From NCBI GenBank assembly GCA_963795715.1, contig CAWCIY010000004.1, positions 372,001 to 436,000 on the forward strand: a stretch of DNA of 64,000 bases, given 5' to 3'. The position numbers were made by a program, and so were the translations under genes. Numbering within the stretch: position 1 is the stretch's first letter; the number at the start of each line of letters is the position of its first letter. The DNA comes from JAFEDN01 sp963795715. GTDB lineage: Bacteria > Pseudomonadota > Gammaproteobacteria > Coxiellales > Coxiellaceae. Shown here one piece after another: positions 1 through 8,938 of the stretch. A model generated the notes under the pieces. It had not been told where the DNA came from. It searched no databases and worked only from the letters and a program-made list of their open reading frames with translations.

Positions 1-2647
1 TGATTCTCCTGTATTCGCTGAAAAAGCAATCAACACCCTGATACCCATCTTAAAGGATTCCGATGAATTTGTTCGCGCCGACATTGTTAGGGCCATCGGC
101 AACATCGTCTTCGCTTTTTTCACACTCGCTGATCATGCACTCCATACACTCAATCACGTTTTAAAGGATTCCAGTAGCTATGTTCGTCGCACCACTGTTG
201 AAGTCATTGGCAAAATCGCTTTAAATCAACCACCCCTTGCCGATAAAGTATTCCATATACTCAGTTCCACCCTAAAAGATTCGGATACAGATGTTCGTCT
301 CAGTATCTATGACACTATAGGAAAAATTGGCTCTTTTTACCTTGAATACGCTAAAAAAGCTTTCGACATCTTTGACTCAGTTTTAGCACGTTACAGTAAG
401 TATAATAATAACAGGCACATCATAACAGCTATAGGGACGATCGCTTCTTCTCAACCGCATCTTGCTGATAACGCGCTTAGCATTCTGAGCAGTTTACAAG
501 ATAGTTTTAATAAAGAATCCGCTTTGATTGATATCTATAATGTTGCTGGAGCCATTATAAAAATTGATTCCACTCCTCTATGCCTTGCTGAGAAATCCTT
601 CAATATCTTAGCCTCTGCTTTAAAAAAAGAATCTTATGGGGGAGATCCATATCTAGATTTCGTTACTGAAGCAATAGGAACTATCTCCCCTGCTTTCCCT
701 ACTCTTATGAAACAAGCTTTTAATCTTCTAAATTCCGCTTTAAAAGATTCTAATAAGAAAATTCGCTTCATGGCTCCTTTTGCTATTAATAAATTTGTTT
801 CCGCTCGACCACAATTTGTCGAAAAAGCACTTAATGCACTTAAATCTACTTTAAAGGATTCAGATCGTTATATTCGCCGTAACACTGCCTACGCCATTGG
901 ACAGATCGCCTTCGCTCAACCACAATTTGCTGAAAAAGCTTTAAACAATCTAAGCCTCTCATTAAAGGATTCCGATTCAGACGTTCGCTGCTCTTCTTCT
1001 GATGCCATCGGAAAGATCACTTCTATCCAACCACAATTTGCCGAAAAAGCGCTCAAAATCCTAATCCCCGTTTTAAAAGATCCTGAATGGCAAGTTCGCC
1101 ACAACGTTGTTTGTGCCATAGAAAAAATATCCCGCTCTCAGCGTACTGTCATTTATTTTTTACTTGATCAATTACTGCCTTTAGTAGAAAAGCGCGAAGC
1201 CGAGTGGTTTTTTGAGTTTGAAATGATTTTTGTTACAAATTGGAATAGTTTAAATGATTACATTCAGAATTTTCTCGATAAATATGCCAGCAAAATTTCT
1301 TTCGATGAGAAATCTCTGCCTCCACCTCCAAAACCAATTTCTTCACCGCAGCCTCCACAAAAATCTCAATCTTTACCAGTAACAGCGTTAACCACACTCG
1401 GTGATGACCGCAATCTAGCTCAGCACGGTCAACCACGCCATTACTGGTACAGCATCAGGGATCTGTATCTGCTAACCACCAAAGTTCGGGAAGATCATCT
1501 CGTTTATTTTTTGTCGAATGACAGCAAGCAAGAATATAAATCACCCGGAGGAGAACACTATTGCGCTTATCGGCAAAATCAACACGGGATCTTTATCGCC
1601 GATCCTTATGTGCAGATCAGCCAATGTCACATCACTCAATTTTTAGCAGAAGATATCGCTATTATTACCGGGACGCATGAAACTCCCAGTCGCTGTCATC
1701 GCTGGACAGCTATGCCCAGGCGATTATTTTTCACCTTCTGGTCTCATGCTCACTGGCAGTTGATCGGCGTTGAGATCAATTATCAACAAACCTCCTATAC
1801 GCTCCATTTAAATAATCCTTTTGGATCCCTTTCCGGTCAAGATAAAAATCTCTTTTCTGAACCTTTTTATGCGGAATTAGCGCTCGGTATCGACACGGCT
1901 GTACAAGCCTTGTTGAAAGCCCATCGATCAACATCCACTTCCACATCCGACAGCAAAATGGAATTAAAATCCACACGACACGTAAAGACGCTGGATCAAC
2001 AAGGCCGCGGAATGAATGGATATGATTGCGGCCCCATTGTGGTTCAAAATTTAGAAGACTATGTTGCTCACGTTATCAAAGATAAATCATTGACTGAATT
2101 TAAGGAGACTCAATTCATTATCCCCGCCAAAGACTTCAAAGAATGGAACAATAAACTGATGGATGTCCGCGCTCAGCATCTTAAATACGCTCAAAAAAGT
2201 ACGATGATCAATCACACTTCTCTCGTGGATGATAAACGCTTAACAACACAACACACCGCCTTGCTGCAACAAACACAAAAACAGAAAGAACTGTTAACTG
2301 AAATGAAAACCGATACTTCCGATCCGTTCATTCCAACCTTCAGCGCATTATCGGCTGCGCAATTAGGGGTGTTGTTCGCTCAAATCGATCATCAACGACT
2401 GCTGGCCGGAAAATCTCTTGATGAACCTTATAGTCCGGCAGAATTGCAAACCAATTATGAATTCATCATATCCACAAGCGACATGTCAACAGGTCAATCT
2501 ACCGACTCACCACGCACTTCGATCATTGCGTTTTTTCCTTCGGCAACCTCCTCATCGTCGTCTTCTTCAGCTAGTTCATGTTCCTCTTCATCCTCCTGCT
2601 CATCCAGCTCCAGCGTCATTACCTCTGCCTCAAGTAGTTTGCAATAA
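1..2647 (+). CDS. HEAT-repeat protein with C-terminal Ulp1-like (CE clan) cysteine protease domain, 5' partial
   Basis: The frame is open from base 2, so the gene starts upstream of the window. Up to about base 1130 it encodes HEAT-like repeats of about 37 residues, with recurring LKDSD..VR and AIGKIA..QPQFAEKAL. The C-terminal half carries a CE-clan layout: His in HAHWQL (codon at 1751), Asn in LNNPFG (1811-1816) and Cys in YDCGP (codon 2027-2029), as in Ulp1/SENP deSUMOylases and bacterial deubiquitinases. A Ser/Cys-rich tail ends the protein. In intracellular bacteria such fusions are usually secreted effectors that cleave ubiquitin-like modifiers, with HEAT repeats binding host protein. 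The protease call rests on motif order; the effector role is inference. The canonical catalytic Asp appears to be Asn. Confidence 0.75.
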   Translation, partial: DSPVFAEKAINTLIPILKDSDEFVRADIVRAIGNIVFAFFTLADHALHTLNHVLKDSSSYVRRTTVEVIGKIALNQPPLADKVFHILSSTLKDSDTDVRLSIYDTIGKIGSFYLEYAKKAFDIFDSVLARYSKYNNNRHIITAIGTIASSQPHLADNALSILSSLQDSFNKESALIDIYNVAGAIIKIDSTPLCLAEKSFNILASALKKESYGGDPYLDFVTEAIGTISPAFPTLMKQAFNLLNSALKDSNKKIRFMAPFAINKFVSARPQFVEKALNALKSTLKDSDRYIRRNTAYAIGQIAFAQPQFAEKALNNLSLSLKDSDSDVRCSSSDAIGKITSIQPQFAEKALKILIPVLKDPEWQVRHNVVCAIEKISRSQRTVIYFLLDQLLPLVEKREAEWFFEFEMIFVTNWNSLNDYIQNFLDKYASKISFDEKSLPPPPKPISSPQPPQKSQSLPVTALTTLGDDRNLAQHGQPRHYWYSIRDLYLLTTKVREDHLVYFLSNDSKQEYKSPGGEHYCAYRQNQHGIFIADPYVQISQCHITQFLAEDIAIITGTHETPSRCHRWTAMPRRLFFTFWSHAHWQLIGVEINYQQTSYTLHLNNPFGSLSGQDKNLFSEPFYAELALGIDTAVQALLKAHRSTSTSTSDSKMELKSTRHVKTLDQQGRGMNGYDCGPIVVQNLEDYVAHVIKDKSLTEFKETQFIIPAKDFKEWNNKLMDVRAQHLKYAQKSTMINHTSLVDDKRLTTQHTALLQQTQKQKELLTEMKTDTSDPFIPTFSALSAAQLGVLFAQIDHQRLLAGKSLDEPYSPAELQTNYEFIISTSDMSTGQSTDSPRTSIIAFFPSATSSSSSSSASSCSSSSSCSSSSSVITSASSSLQ

Positions 2648-2683
2648 AAATAGTCAAAACTCCAATTACTCCAGCCAAATCCT

Positions 2684-3046
2684 TCAACCCTCAGCCTGCT
2701 TTATTTTTCTAGAATGCCTCTTACCCTGCGGATCTAAGAAACCATATTGTTTCATCTTCTTCCGTAAAGTGCCTCGGCTAAGATTGAGATATTTTGCCGC
2801 CTGACTTTGGTTTTGACCTGCATACCGCAAAACTATTTCTAACAGGGGCGATTCCACTTCCGCCAGAAATAATTCGTAGATGTTGGCTGGCTTTTCACCG
2901 TCTAATCGGACAAAATACTCCTTGACTAACCCTTGGACATTCTCACGAAGTGAGGTCGATTTTGCGGGTTGAGAGTGGGTAAATGTATCGATCTGAAAGA
3001 CGAGAGTGTCAGTATCCTGCTCAATAGACAATTCGGTGGGACTCAT
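2684..3046 (-). CDS. Fis-family DNA-binding protein, copy 1
   Basis: This 120-residue protein has a Fis C-terminal domain: VESPLLEIVLRYAGQNQSQA, then AAKYLNLSRGTLRKK as the helix-turn-helix. The N-terminal 45 residues are unique. Fis is a nucleoid protein that bends DNA and assists recombination and transcription. The start has a clear ribosome site (AGGAG, about 8 nt upstream). It is tail-to-tail with the HEAT/protease gene and downstream of the tra relics. A second copy lies at 12306-12632 and shares almost the whole C-terminal domain. Fis copies on a mobile element could act in excision or in xenogeneic regulation (inference). Short basic tail GKRHSRKIKQAEG. Confidence 0.85.
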   Translation of the reverse strand: MSPTELSIEQDTDTLVFQIDTFTHSQPAKSTSLRENVQGLVKEYFVRLDGEKPANIYELFLAEVESPLLEIVLRYAGQNQSQAAKYLNLSRGTLRKKMKQYGFLDPQGKRHSRKIKQAEG

Positions 3047-3192
3047 GTTTTTTAACTCCTGTGTTTAAAAAAGTAAATGCCTTTCCATCGGCAAACCGAT
3101 TGTTATTGGGACGATAACCGTGACCATATTAATGATCCTACAGCAAAAGTCAAAATCGAATGGCAAAAATAGCAAAAAGAATGCGATTGAAT

Positions 3193-4440
3193 TCATATTT
3201 CTAATTCAGGCTCTTTTTCCAGTTTGAGCGAAGGTTTTTGTTGTTGAGTGAGCGTACTCGGTACAGGATTTTTTTCGCGCGCCGTGACGATATCCTGTTG
3301 ATGTGACTTAGAGTCAATTTCAGGATAAACTTTCGATAAAATATCACTTTCCCGGAGTAATTTTTCTAAGGAATTTTCCTGACGAGTGACCTCACAGTGT
3401 TGCTGAAGAGTTTTCTGTAAAGTACGTCCTAATATCTTTTGATCTCGATAATCGTCATAGGGGATCGCCTGGTTGAGTTCAGTTTTGACGGCTTGTTGGC
3501 CTTGTTGTTTTAAAATATCGTTATAGTCCTGGCCTTCGATGTTGGGCTGAGCCATCCAGACCGTTTTCCCTTGCTGTTGTAACTGCTCGGCGGCAAAGCG
3601 AATCAGCCGATCACTTTGCGGACTTTGACCGTCATTATCTAAACACAGGACAATATTTTGATGGGTTTTGGCCGGATCGATGTTTTTAAAATTGGATTTA
3701 CCCAGGGTGATGCGCACATCCGTACCGCCCAAGGCTTGATAAACACTGAGGGCGGTTTCGGGGCCTTCGGCCAGATAAGTGACCCCCTGGCTGACCGGCG
3801 TTTTGCCCAAGGATTGTAAAGTACCGGCGGGAACAAAGCTGTCCGGTGTTTTAGAAGGTTTAATTTGAGGTATCATGACAGACTGATTTTTTAGCGGAGA
3901 TAACGCCAGGACATCATCGTTTACACCCTTAAGCGGCTGTATCGAAACCATATCCGCCTGATGATCGAGATTCGGGGACGTGGGGTAAGCATTTTGACCA
4001 TAAGCTTTTCCTGGTGACGCTGGATTGGCTAAATTCAATTTTTCTTCTAATGCTTTCAATTGAACCTGAAATGCCTGCATCGACTCGTTGTTGGATTGAT
4101 TCGTTTTTTCCTGTTCTTCTTTTTGCTCAGTTAATATCTCCAATTGATGTTGCAATGCAGAGGTGGTTTTTTGTGTTTGGCTCAACTCATTTTGGGTTTT
4201 TTCAATAAAGACCTCGGAGCCATCCACATGCGTGGTCGGATTATCCAGCGTCATTCGTTGTGATGATAATCTTTCTACGGTTCGGTGAGATTGAGCGTGG
4301 TTGGATAGTAACGAATAAAAACTCCAGCCGAGTATACTCAAAAGAATGAGGCTAATGGCTAATACCTTCTGTTGTTTTTTCTTGATTCGGCTGGGTTGCG
4401 TCTCTACATTTTTATCAGAATCGTAGTGTTGTTTAGACAT
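3193..4440 (-). pseudogene. Chimeric TraB N-terminus fused to a Toprim (TraI/primase-like) C-terminus
   Basis: Residues 1-205 look like F-type TraB (VirB10-like): a basic cytosolic start, one membrane segment at about 27-45, a coiled coil at about 75-135, and SFVPAGTLQS at 201-210, where the TraB beta-barrel core normally begins. The frame then runs straight into a Toprim domain: YLAEGPETALSV (222-233) with the conserved Glu and IVLCLDNDG (263-271) with the Asp-x-Asp. Such Toprim domains sit at the C-terminus of TraI/TraA relaxases and conjugative primases. The simplest reading is an in-frame deletion that removed the rest of traB, traV-traD and most of the relaxase. It overlaps traK by 8 bp. 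It is intact as an ORF and may be expressed, but cannot be a working TraB. Confidence 0.7.
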
Positions 4441-5287
4441 GGCTGGTCACCTTAATCAATTGAGTGGTTTGATGAGGGGCAAGTGTTGCGGCTTGCAGAT
4501 AAATGGCGCGATCACCGGATTGATACAAATCCTCTTCAGCCACTGTTTGCGCCTGTTTGGAATGATTGGTCAGTTGATAGATTGCCACCGATAAATGCGC
4601 ACCGGTATATTGATCGGTTAATTTCAAATCGAAATTTCTGCCAAAATTAAATTCTTTCGGTTTTTTTAAAATTGTGTGGTTGTAGCCGGGGGGAATTTTT
4701 TGTTGAAGAATTTCATCTACGAGGTGGATTAACGTTTGCGTGTAACGCTCGCTGGTTTCCCAAGTTTTCGCGGCTTCTTTTTCAAATTCCTGCGGTTTTA
4801 GCGCCAAATTATCGGCGTGACTGGTAGAACAGGGAGTCAGGTTCAATACGTAATGCCGACCTTGTTCGGTGCTGATAAATAAATAAAAGGGTTTTAAATC
4901 ATGACTATTATTTTTTTCTTTATTTAATTTTGATCCTTTTTGACAATGAATTTTGCTTTTATTCTGAGTGTGACTTTTATTTTTTTGTGCAGGACAAATT
5001 TTTTGAACCGCTGGTTGATGAATAGTCGGTTTGATAAAAACCGCACCCTGAACCGTGTCATTGCTAATCTGATAAGCTCCTTCAGAACCCCTGACCAGCG
5101 TAATTCGATCTCCTGCCACCGAAATTCGAGTCAATTCTTTGGCAGATATTTCGGCAGAAACCTGAGCGTTATCTTCTATCACCAAGGTTTGGGCATAGAC
5201 CGACGTTGAAAAAAGAAACACGGGACACAATACCGCTATAGCACAGGGTATTTTGAATAAAGATCGATTAATAACATTTTTAAGCAT
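4433..5287 (-). CDS. traK: F-type conjugation protein TraK (secretin-like)
   Basis: 284 residues. A signal peptide (about 1-32, ending VYAQ) is followed by a TraK-type N-terminal region: SAKELTRISVAGDRI, LVRGSEGAYQ and GAVFIKP. TraK is a VirB9-like periplasmic/outer-membrane component of F-type type IV secretion systems, working with TraB and TraV. A Lys/Asn/His-rich insertion at about 95-130 (KNKSHTQNKSK) is unusual. The gene lies in the canonical order traA-traL-traE-traK-traB and overlaps the next gene by 8 bp. The rest of the transfer operon is missing, so the gene is probably a relic or retained for another use. Confidence 0.8.
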   Translation of the reverse strand: MLKNVINRSLFKIPCAIAVLCPVFLFSTSVYAQTLVIEDNAQVSAEISAKELTRISVAGDRITLVRGSEGAYQISNDTVQGAVFIKPTIHQPAVQKICPAQKNKSHTQNKSKIHCQKGSKLNKEKNNSHDLKPFYLFISTEQGRHYVLNLTPCSTSHADNLALKPQEFEKEAAKTWETSERYTQTLIHLVDEILQQKIPPGYNHTILKKPKEFNFGRNFDLKLTDQYTGAHLSVAIYQLTNHSKQAQTVAEEDLYQSGDRAIYLQAATLAPHQTTQLIKVTSHV

Positions 5288-5296
5288 ACTACTCTC

Positions 5297-5878
5297 CTAT
5301 TTTGAATGCTCATCGTGTGGCTTGTTTTTAATTTCTTCGAAAGATTCCAGCCATAGCCTGCCTTCCAAATAGCGAAACTGAAGCTGATAATAGATTCGTT
5401 GCACCGGCAGATGATCGTTGCCGACCGTGGCGCTTAAATCTCCAGTGATATTCGCCGTCAATTGTTTGGCATCGACCGCCACTTCCACTGGATAAAAAAT
5501 CAAACTGGTATGGGTTTTTACTAATTGTTCCGTTTCACCCACTAATTCATTTTTTAAATCACCGTAATAATCCGGAGCGGTGTAACGCAATAAAGTCTCC
5601 TGCTGATAAGCCGCATTGCCGGGGGTGAGATTCAGTCGTAATTGAGCCAAAAAGGAGGCCATTTGTGATAAATATTCAGGAGAAACCGCCTTGGCTTCTA
5701 CCCAAAAGGCTTGATTCACGACGGGTGGCGTAATGACAATCCGTTCCCGGCCAATCATCCGGCACACACTGATCGCCAGTAATAAACAGACACCGGCTAA
5801 CAACGCCGCCAACACCAAATAACCGTTGCGTTGTGCCAGCATGTGTTGTAATCGTGATTTATAATGGGTCAGTTGCAT
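5297..5878 (-). CDS. traE: F-type conjugation protein TraE (VirB5/VirB8-like position)
   Basis: 193 residues, normal for TraE. One N-terminal membrane segment (about 19-41, LVLAALLAGVCLLLA) precedes a periplasmic domain containing VNQAFWVEAKAVSPEYLSQM and the C-terminal YYQLQFRYLEGRLWLESF. TraE is a bitopic inner-membrane protein of the F-type mating-pair apparatus, topologically like VirB8. It sits between traL and traK with short gaps (16 and 9 bp), consistent with one operon. Confidence 0.82.
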   Translation of the reverse strand: MQLTHYKSRLQHMLAQRNGYLVLAALLAGVCLLLAISVCRMIGRERIVITPPVVNQAFWVEAKAVSPEYLSQMASFLAQLRLNLTPGNAAYQQETLLRYTAPDYYGDLKNELVGETEQLVKTHTSLIFYPVEVAVDAKQLTANITGDLSATVGNDHLPVQRIYYQLQFRYLEGRLWLESFEEIKNKPHDEHSK

Positions 5879-5894
5879 ACTTACTCCTTCAGGC

Positions 5895-6176
5895 TTATCC
5901 GATGAGTTCCCGCCAATAAGAGGGGGGTGTTATTTTAAGTTTCAAACACATCGGCACATGCCAATACATCCAGTGATACATAAAATAATGTCCCTGTTCA
6001 CCTTTCAATTTCTTAATTCCAAATAAGGCGCTGGCTCCGGTGAGCATGCCCCAGACCGGGCTGTTTAAAACCAGCATCAAGATGAGAAAAGGCACTAAAA
6101 ATGCGATGAGTTCATCGATTGTCCACAACATCAATTTCATCGGTTCATCGAGCGTTTGCGGAATGCGGTAACTCAT
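5895..6176 (-). CDS. traL: F-type conjugation protein TraL
   Basis: 93 residues, the usual TraL size. The start YRIPQTLDEPMKLMLWTIDE is characteristic of TraL/VirB3-type proteins, followed by a hydrophobic hairpin (about 27-58) and KLKGEQGHYFMYHWMYWH. It is an inner-membrane component of the pilus assembly machine. The start codon overlaps the stop of the pilin gene (4 bp), indicating translational coupling. Confidence 0.85.
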   Translation of the reverse strand: MSYRIPQTLDEPMKLMLWTIDELIAFLVPFLILMLVLNSPVWGMLTGASALFGIKKLKGEQGHYFMYHWMYWHVPMCLKLKITPPSYWRELIG

Positions 6177-6529
6177 GCACTTTCTCCCGCAATGGAAAGG
6201 ATAATATTGAAGAAAATAGACACCGCGACGATGCCGGTTAAGACCATCAAATTCTTGGTTTTCATATAAGCCGCTAATCCTAAAATCCCTTCAATGGCGT
6301 AAATATATTTTTTACCTGTGTTATTGAGTGTCTCCCACAAACTGGCGTCAGTGCCAGCTAAAATATCGGTACCGTCCGCCAGAGCTGAACCCCATAAGCC
6401 GATTAAACTCGCCAGCAAACAAAAACGAATCGCCGCAATACTGTGAGGCTGACACAATGCACACCACAATCGGCAGCCCAGTGTTTGGCTAGTGTTTTTA
6501 AACCGTTTGATGACTGTTTTTATTTTCAT
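6173..6529 (-). CDS. traA: TraA/TrbC-like conjugative pilin precursor
   Basis: 118 residues from the start MKIKTVIKRF, chosen because GGAGTG lies 8 nt upstream; a longer start at 6589 has none. A long leader (about 50 residues) ends WGSALA, a good cleavage site, leaving a mature peptide of about 65 residues with two hydrophobic helices (YIYAIEGILGLAAYM and LMVLTGIVAVSIFFNIIL), the F-pilin architecture. It is the first tra gene here and couples to traL. It overlaps the upstream HTH gene by 32 bp. Confidence 0.72.
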   Translation of the reverse strand: MKIKTVIKRFKNTSQTLGCRLWCALCQPHSIAAIRFCLLASLIGLWGSALADGTDILAGTDASLWETLNNTGKKYIYAIEGILGLAAYMKTKNLMVLTGIVAVSIFFNIILSIAGESA

Positions 6530-6884
6530 GACGCTCACTCCTGCGTTTTTTATTTTTTTTAGGGTTACTTTTTCCCTGTAATTGCTCAAATTTCCAATGC
6601 AGCGGTTTAAAATGCTTATGTCCCAGTTTTTCCATCTTTGCTAAACAACTCACCTTATATTCGGCGCGAGCTTTTTGAATGTCTCGTGAAAAGTCCCTGC
6701 ATTTTTGATGATAATGTTCGTCAAATAACGCCTGTTCACTTTCACCATCTTTTTTCCAACGCCAAAACCATTTCACTTTGATGCCGGCATAGCATGCCGC
6801 TAGTTCATAACTCGCCCCAATGCGTAGAGCCTCACCTATTTTTTGTTGAATGCTCTCCGTCAACTCATCACCCTGATGCTCCAT
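6498..6884 (-). CDS. Small HTH-like protein of the element (terminase-small-subunit-like), function unknown
   Basis: 128 residues from MEHQGDEL; this start lies in the end of the methyltransferase gene (17-bp overlap). A longer in-frame start at 6971 would overlap it by about 100 bp. The N-terminal part, IGEALRIGASYELAACYAGI then FWRWKKDGE, resembles the homeodomain-like HTH of small terminase subunits and element regulators. The C-terminus is very basic (KSNPKKNKKRRSERH), suggesting nucleic-acid binding. It may be a DNA-binding accessory of transfer. No firm family assignment. Confidence 0.6.
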   Translation of the reverse strand: MEHQGDELTESIQQKIGEALRIGASYELAACYAGIKVKWFWRWKKDGESEQALFDEHYHQKCRDFSRDIQKARAEYKVSCLAKMEKLGHKHFKPLHWKFEQLQGKSNPKKNKKRRSERHENKNSHQTV

Positions 6885-8121
6885 GATCAATGCCTTGTCG
6901 CGCTGATACACAATCCGCGAATGTCCGGTCTGTTCCGGACAACACCGCCGCTTTGCCTGTGTGTTTCTCAAAGCGACGCAAGATCACATCCACATACTGC
7001 GGCATGATCTCTACGAGATACGCCTGGCGGTGCGTATGCTCGGCTGCGATTAAGGTGGATCCGGCTCCGCCAAAACAATCCAATACCCTATCGCCTGGTA
7101 AGCTGCTGTTGTGCAGCGCCTTTTGTACCAGCGCCCAAGGCTTCATCGTCGGATGAAGATCGTTAGACAATGGCTTATCGAACGGCCAAACCGTACTTTG
7201 CCCACGATCCCCATACCACGCATCCACCTGGCCTTTGCGGTAAGCGTAATAAATGAGTTCATGCTGCATTTTGTAGCGGCCACGGTTCAATACAAAATGA
7301 TTCTTGGTCCAAACAATCTGGGAACGAATCAATAAAGAATTGGACTCTAATGCTTGTTTGACTAAATCCTGAAATTGAGCGGCATGGCAGACATACCAGG
7401 AGGCTTCCGGCTTGGCTACCGTCACCGCATTGGCAAAAACCGTTTGTAAAAACTGCAAATAAGCCGCTGGATTCATGTGGTCGTTTTGAATGCGACGCCC
7501 TTTGAATGCACCACGAGCCTGAAGATAATCCACGTTATAAGGTGGGTCGGTAAAGACCAAATCGGCTTTCACGCCATCCATCAGACGGGCTAAATCGGTG
7601 GGTGATGTCGCGTCCCCGCACATCACCCGATGAGGCCCACATTCCCAAACATCACCCGGTTGACTCACAATGATGTTTTGCGGCGTTAACCAATCGGTGG
7701 ATTCTTCATCGGGTTCTGACAAGGTACCGATTAATTTGGTTAATTCAATTTCATTGAAGGCGGTTAATGACAAATCCACGTTTAATTCTTTTAATGAAGC
7801 TAATTCTTGACGTAATAAATCGGAATCCCATTCGGCTTCTTCACTTAAACGATTATCGGCGATGCGATAGGCTTTGACTTGTTCCGGTGTGAGATGATGG
7901 GCGACTAATACCGGAACTTTTTCCATTTTGAGTTTTTTGGCGGCGAGCCAACGGGTATGGCCAGCAATAATAGTATGTTCTGTATCGACGACAATCGCCT
8001 GCTGCCAACCGTAGGTTTTTAAACTGTCGGCGACTTTGTCTACCGCCCTGATATTGCGGCGGGGATTTCGCTCATACGGGCGAAGGTCGTCGATTAAAAA
8101 CCATTGAATATCCATTGTCAT
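6868..8121 (-). CDS. ParB-N domain fused to SAM-dependent DNA methyltransferase
   Basis: 417 residues. Residues 1-95 are a ParB/Spo0J N-terminal fold (IDDLRPYERNPRRN, IIAGHTRWLAAKKL, VKAYRIADNRL). The rest is an adenine/cytosine-type methyltransferase in beta-class order: catalytic DPPYNVDY first, SAM-binding DCFGGAGSTLIAAE last. This fusion is common on prophages and conjugative elements, where it modifies element DNA, perhaps against host restriction. GGAG lies just before the start. Leftmost start of the minus-strand block; the repeat-rich control region lies immediately upstream. Confidence 0.88.
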   Translation of the reverse strand: MTMDIQWFLIDDLRPYERNPRRNIRAVDKVADSLKTYGWQQAIVVDTEHTIIAGHTRWLAAKKLKMEKVPVLVAHHLTPEQVKAYRIADNRLSEEAEWDSDLLRQELASLKELNVDLSLTAFNEIELTKLIGTLSEPDEESTDWLTPQNIIVSQPGDVWECGPHRVMCGDATSPTDLARLMDGVKADLVFTDPPYNVDYLQARGAFKGRRIQNDHMNPAAYLQFLQTVFANAVTVAKPEASWYVCHAAQFQDLVKQALESNSLLIRSQIVWTKNHFVLNRGRYKMQHELIYYAYRKGQVDAWYGDRGQSTVWPFDKPLSNDLHPTMKPWALVQKALHNSSLPGDRVLDCFGGAGSTLIAAEHTHRQAYLVEIMPQYVDVILRRFEKHTGKAAVLSGTDRTFADCVSARQGIDHGASG

Positions 8122-8190
8122 TTCACTCCGAGAAAATAAAAGTTTTTCGCTTTACGTTGACGACTATCCTCTCAGGAAAAAACAAAAATG

Positions 8191-8391
8191 AACACGTAAT
8201 CACACCCCAAAAATTTCCCGATAGAGCATCAAAAATTTCCCGATCAGTGGGCTAAAATTTCCCGACGCAGAAAAAAATCAATCACTTAGATCGATTTTTT
8301 GGGAAAAAATCGCTATTTTGGGAAAAATAAACGGTTTTTCGGGAAATTTTTGAGGTCATATCGGGAAATATTTCAACTGAAATTACGTGTT
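8191..8391. repeat. Bilaterally symmetric TTTCCCGA repeat region (candidate operator, iteron block or transfer origin)
   Basis: The outer arms AACACGTAAT (8191-8200) and ATTACGTGTT (8382-8391) are a perfect 10-bp inverted repeat. Inside lie three direct copies of AAATTTCCCGA (near 8211, 8234 and 8256) on the left and inverted copies on the right: TTTTGGGAAAAAATC (near 8297), ATTTTGGGAAAAAT (near 8314), TTTTTCGGGAAATTTTTGA (8335-8353) and ATATCGGGAAATAT (near 8359). It fills the divergent gap between the methyltransferase and the gene at 8489. Repeats of this kind serve as regulator operators, replication iterons or oriT accessory sites; which one is not decidable here. Confidence 0.7.
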
Positions 8392-8488
8392 ATTTTTTAA
8401 AAAAGGGTGGCAGACTCGTTATCAAAGAGCGTATTAAATGATTGATTTTTAGCATTGAATAACACGCTCAACACGATAGGAACCCTTT

Positions 8489-8791
8489 ATGACATCACCC
8501 CATGAAACAATGCACGCTGAAACCAAAACAGAAGTTCGAAAGAATCATTTACTGAATGATCACTCTTTTAAAAGACTACTGAAGGTTCAGAGAGAAATTG
8601 CCCAAATCACAGGATGGATGCCTTCATTGAGTACTTTAGTGAATGGCCTCGTGAATACCGATAATTTGATTCTGTTAAAAGAAGACATACTTTACGAATT
8701 CGAATCCAATAAAAAAACAAATACAGAAATTACAAACACAGAAATTAACCAAAACACCGAAAACACGGAATCCACCCCAGAATCCGTTTAA
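8489..8791 (+). CDS. Small hypothetical protein of the conjugative-element relic
   Basis: 100 residues with a ribosome site (AGGAA) 7 nt before the start. The N-terminal half is helical (FKRLLKVQREIAQITGWMPS, then LSTLVNGLVN) and could be a small DNA-binding fold. The tail is low-complexity, repeating TEITNTEINQNTENTE. No family recognised. It is the first plus-strand gene after the symmetric repeat region, so it may be controlled by it. Confidence 0.6.
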   Translation: MTSPHETMHAETKTEVRKNHLLNDHSFKRLLKVQREIAQITGWMPSLSTLVNGLVNTDNLILLKEDILYEFESNKKTNTEITNTEINQNTENTESTPESV

Positions 8792-8938
8792 ATCCCTTAC
8801 TGACACCGACCTTCATTTCACTTTTCTGAAAACCCACGCGGCCTGAACAGTTCAGGTCTTAGATTGCGGCGAGAATTTAACATTCTCATTTTTTTCGTTT
8901 TTTTTGTTCATTTCATTTTAAAAATTAGGAGAAAAACT

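Noticed and set aside
6890..7335. Plus-strand ORFs opposite the ParB-methyltransferase
   Set aside because: Shadows of a strongly supported gene on the other strand.
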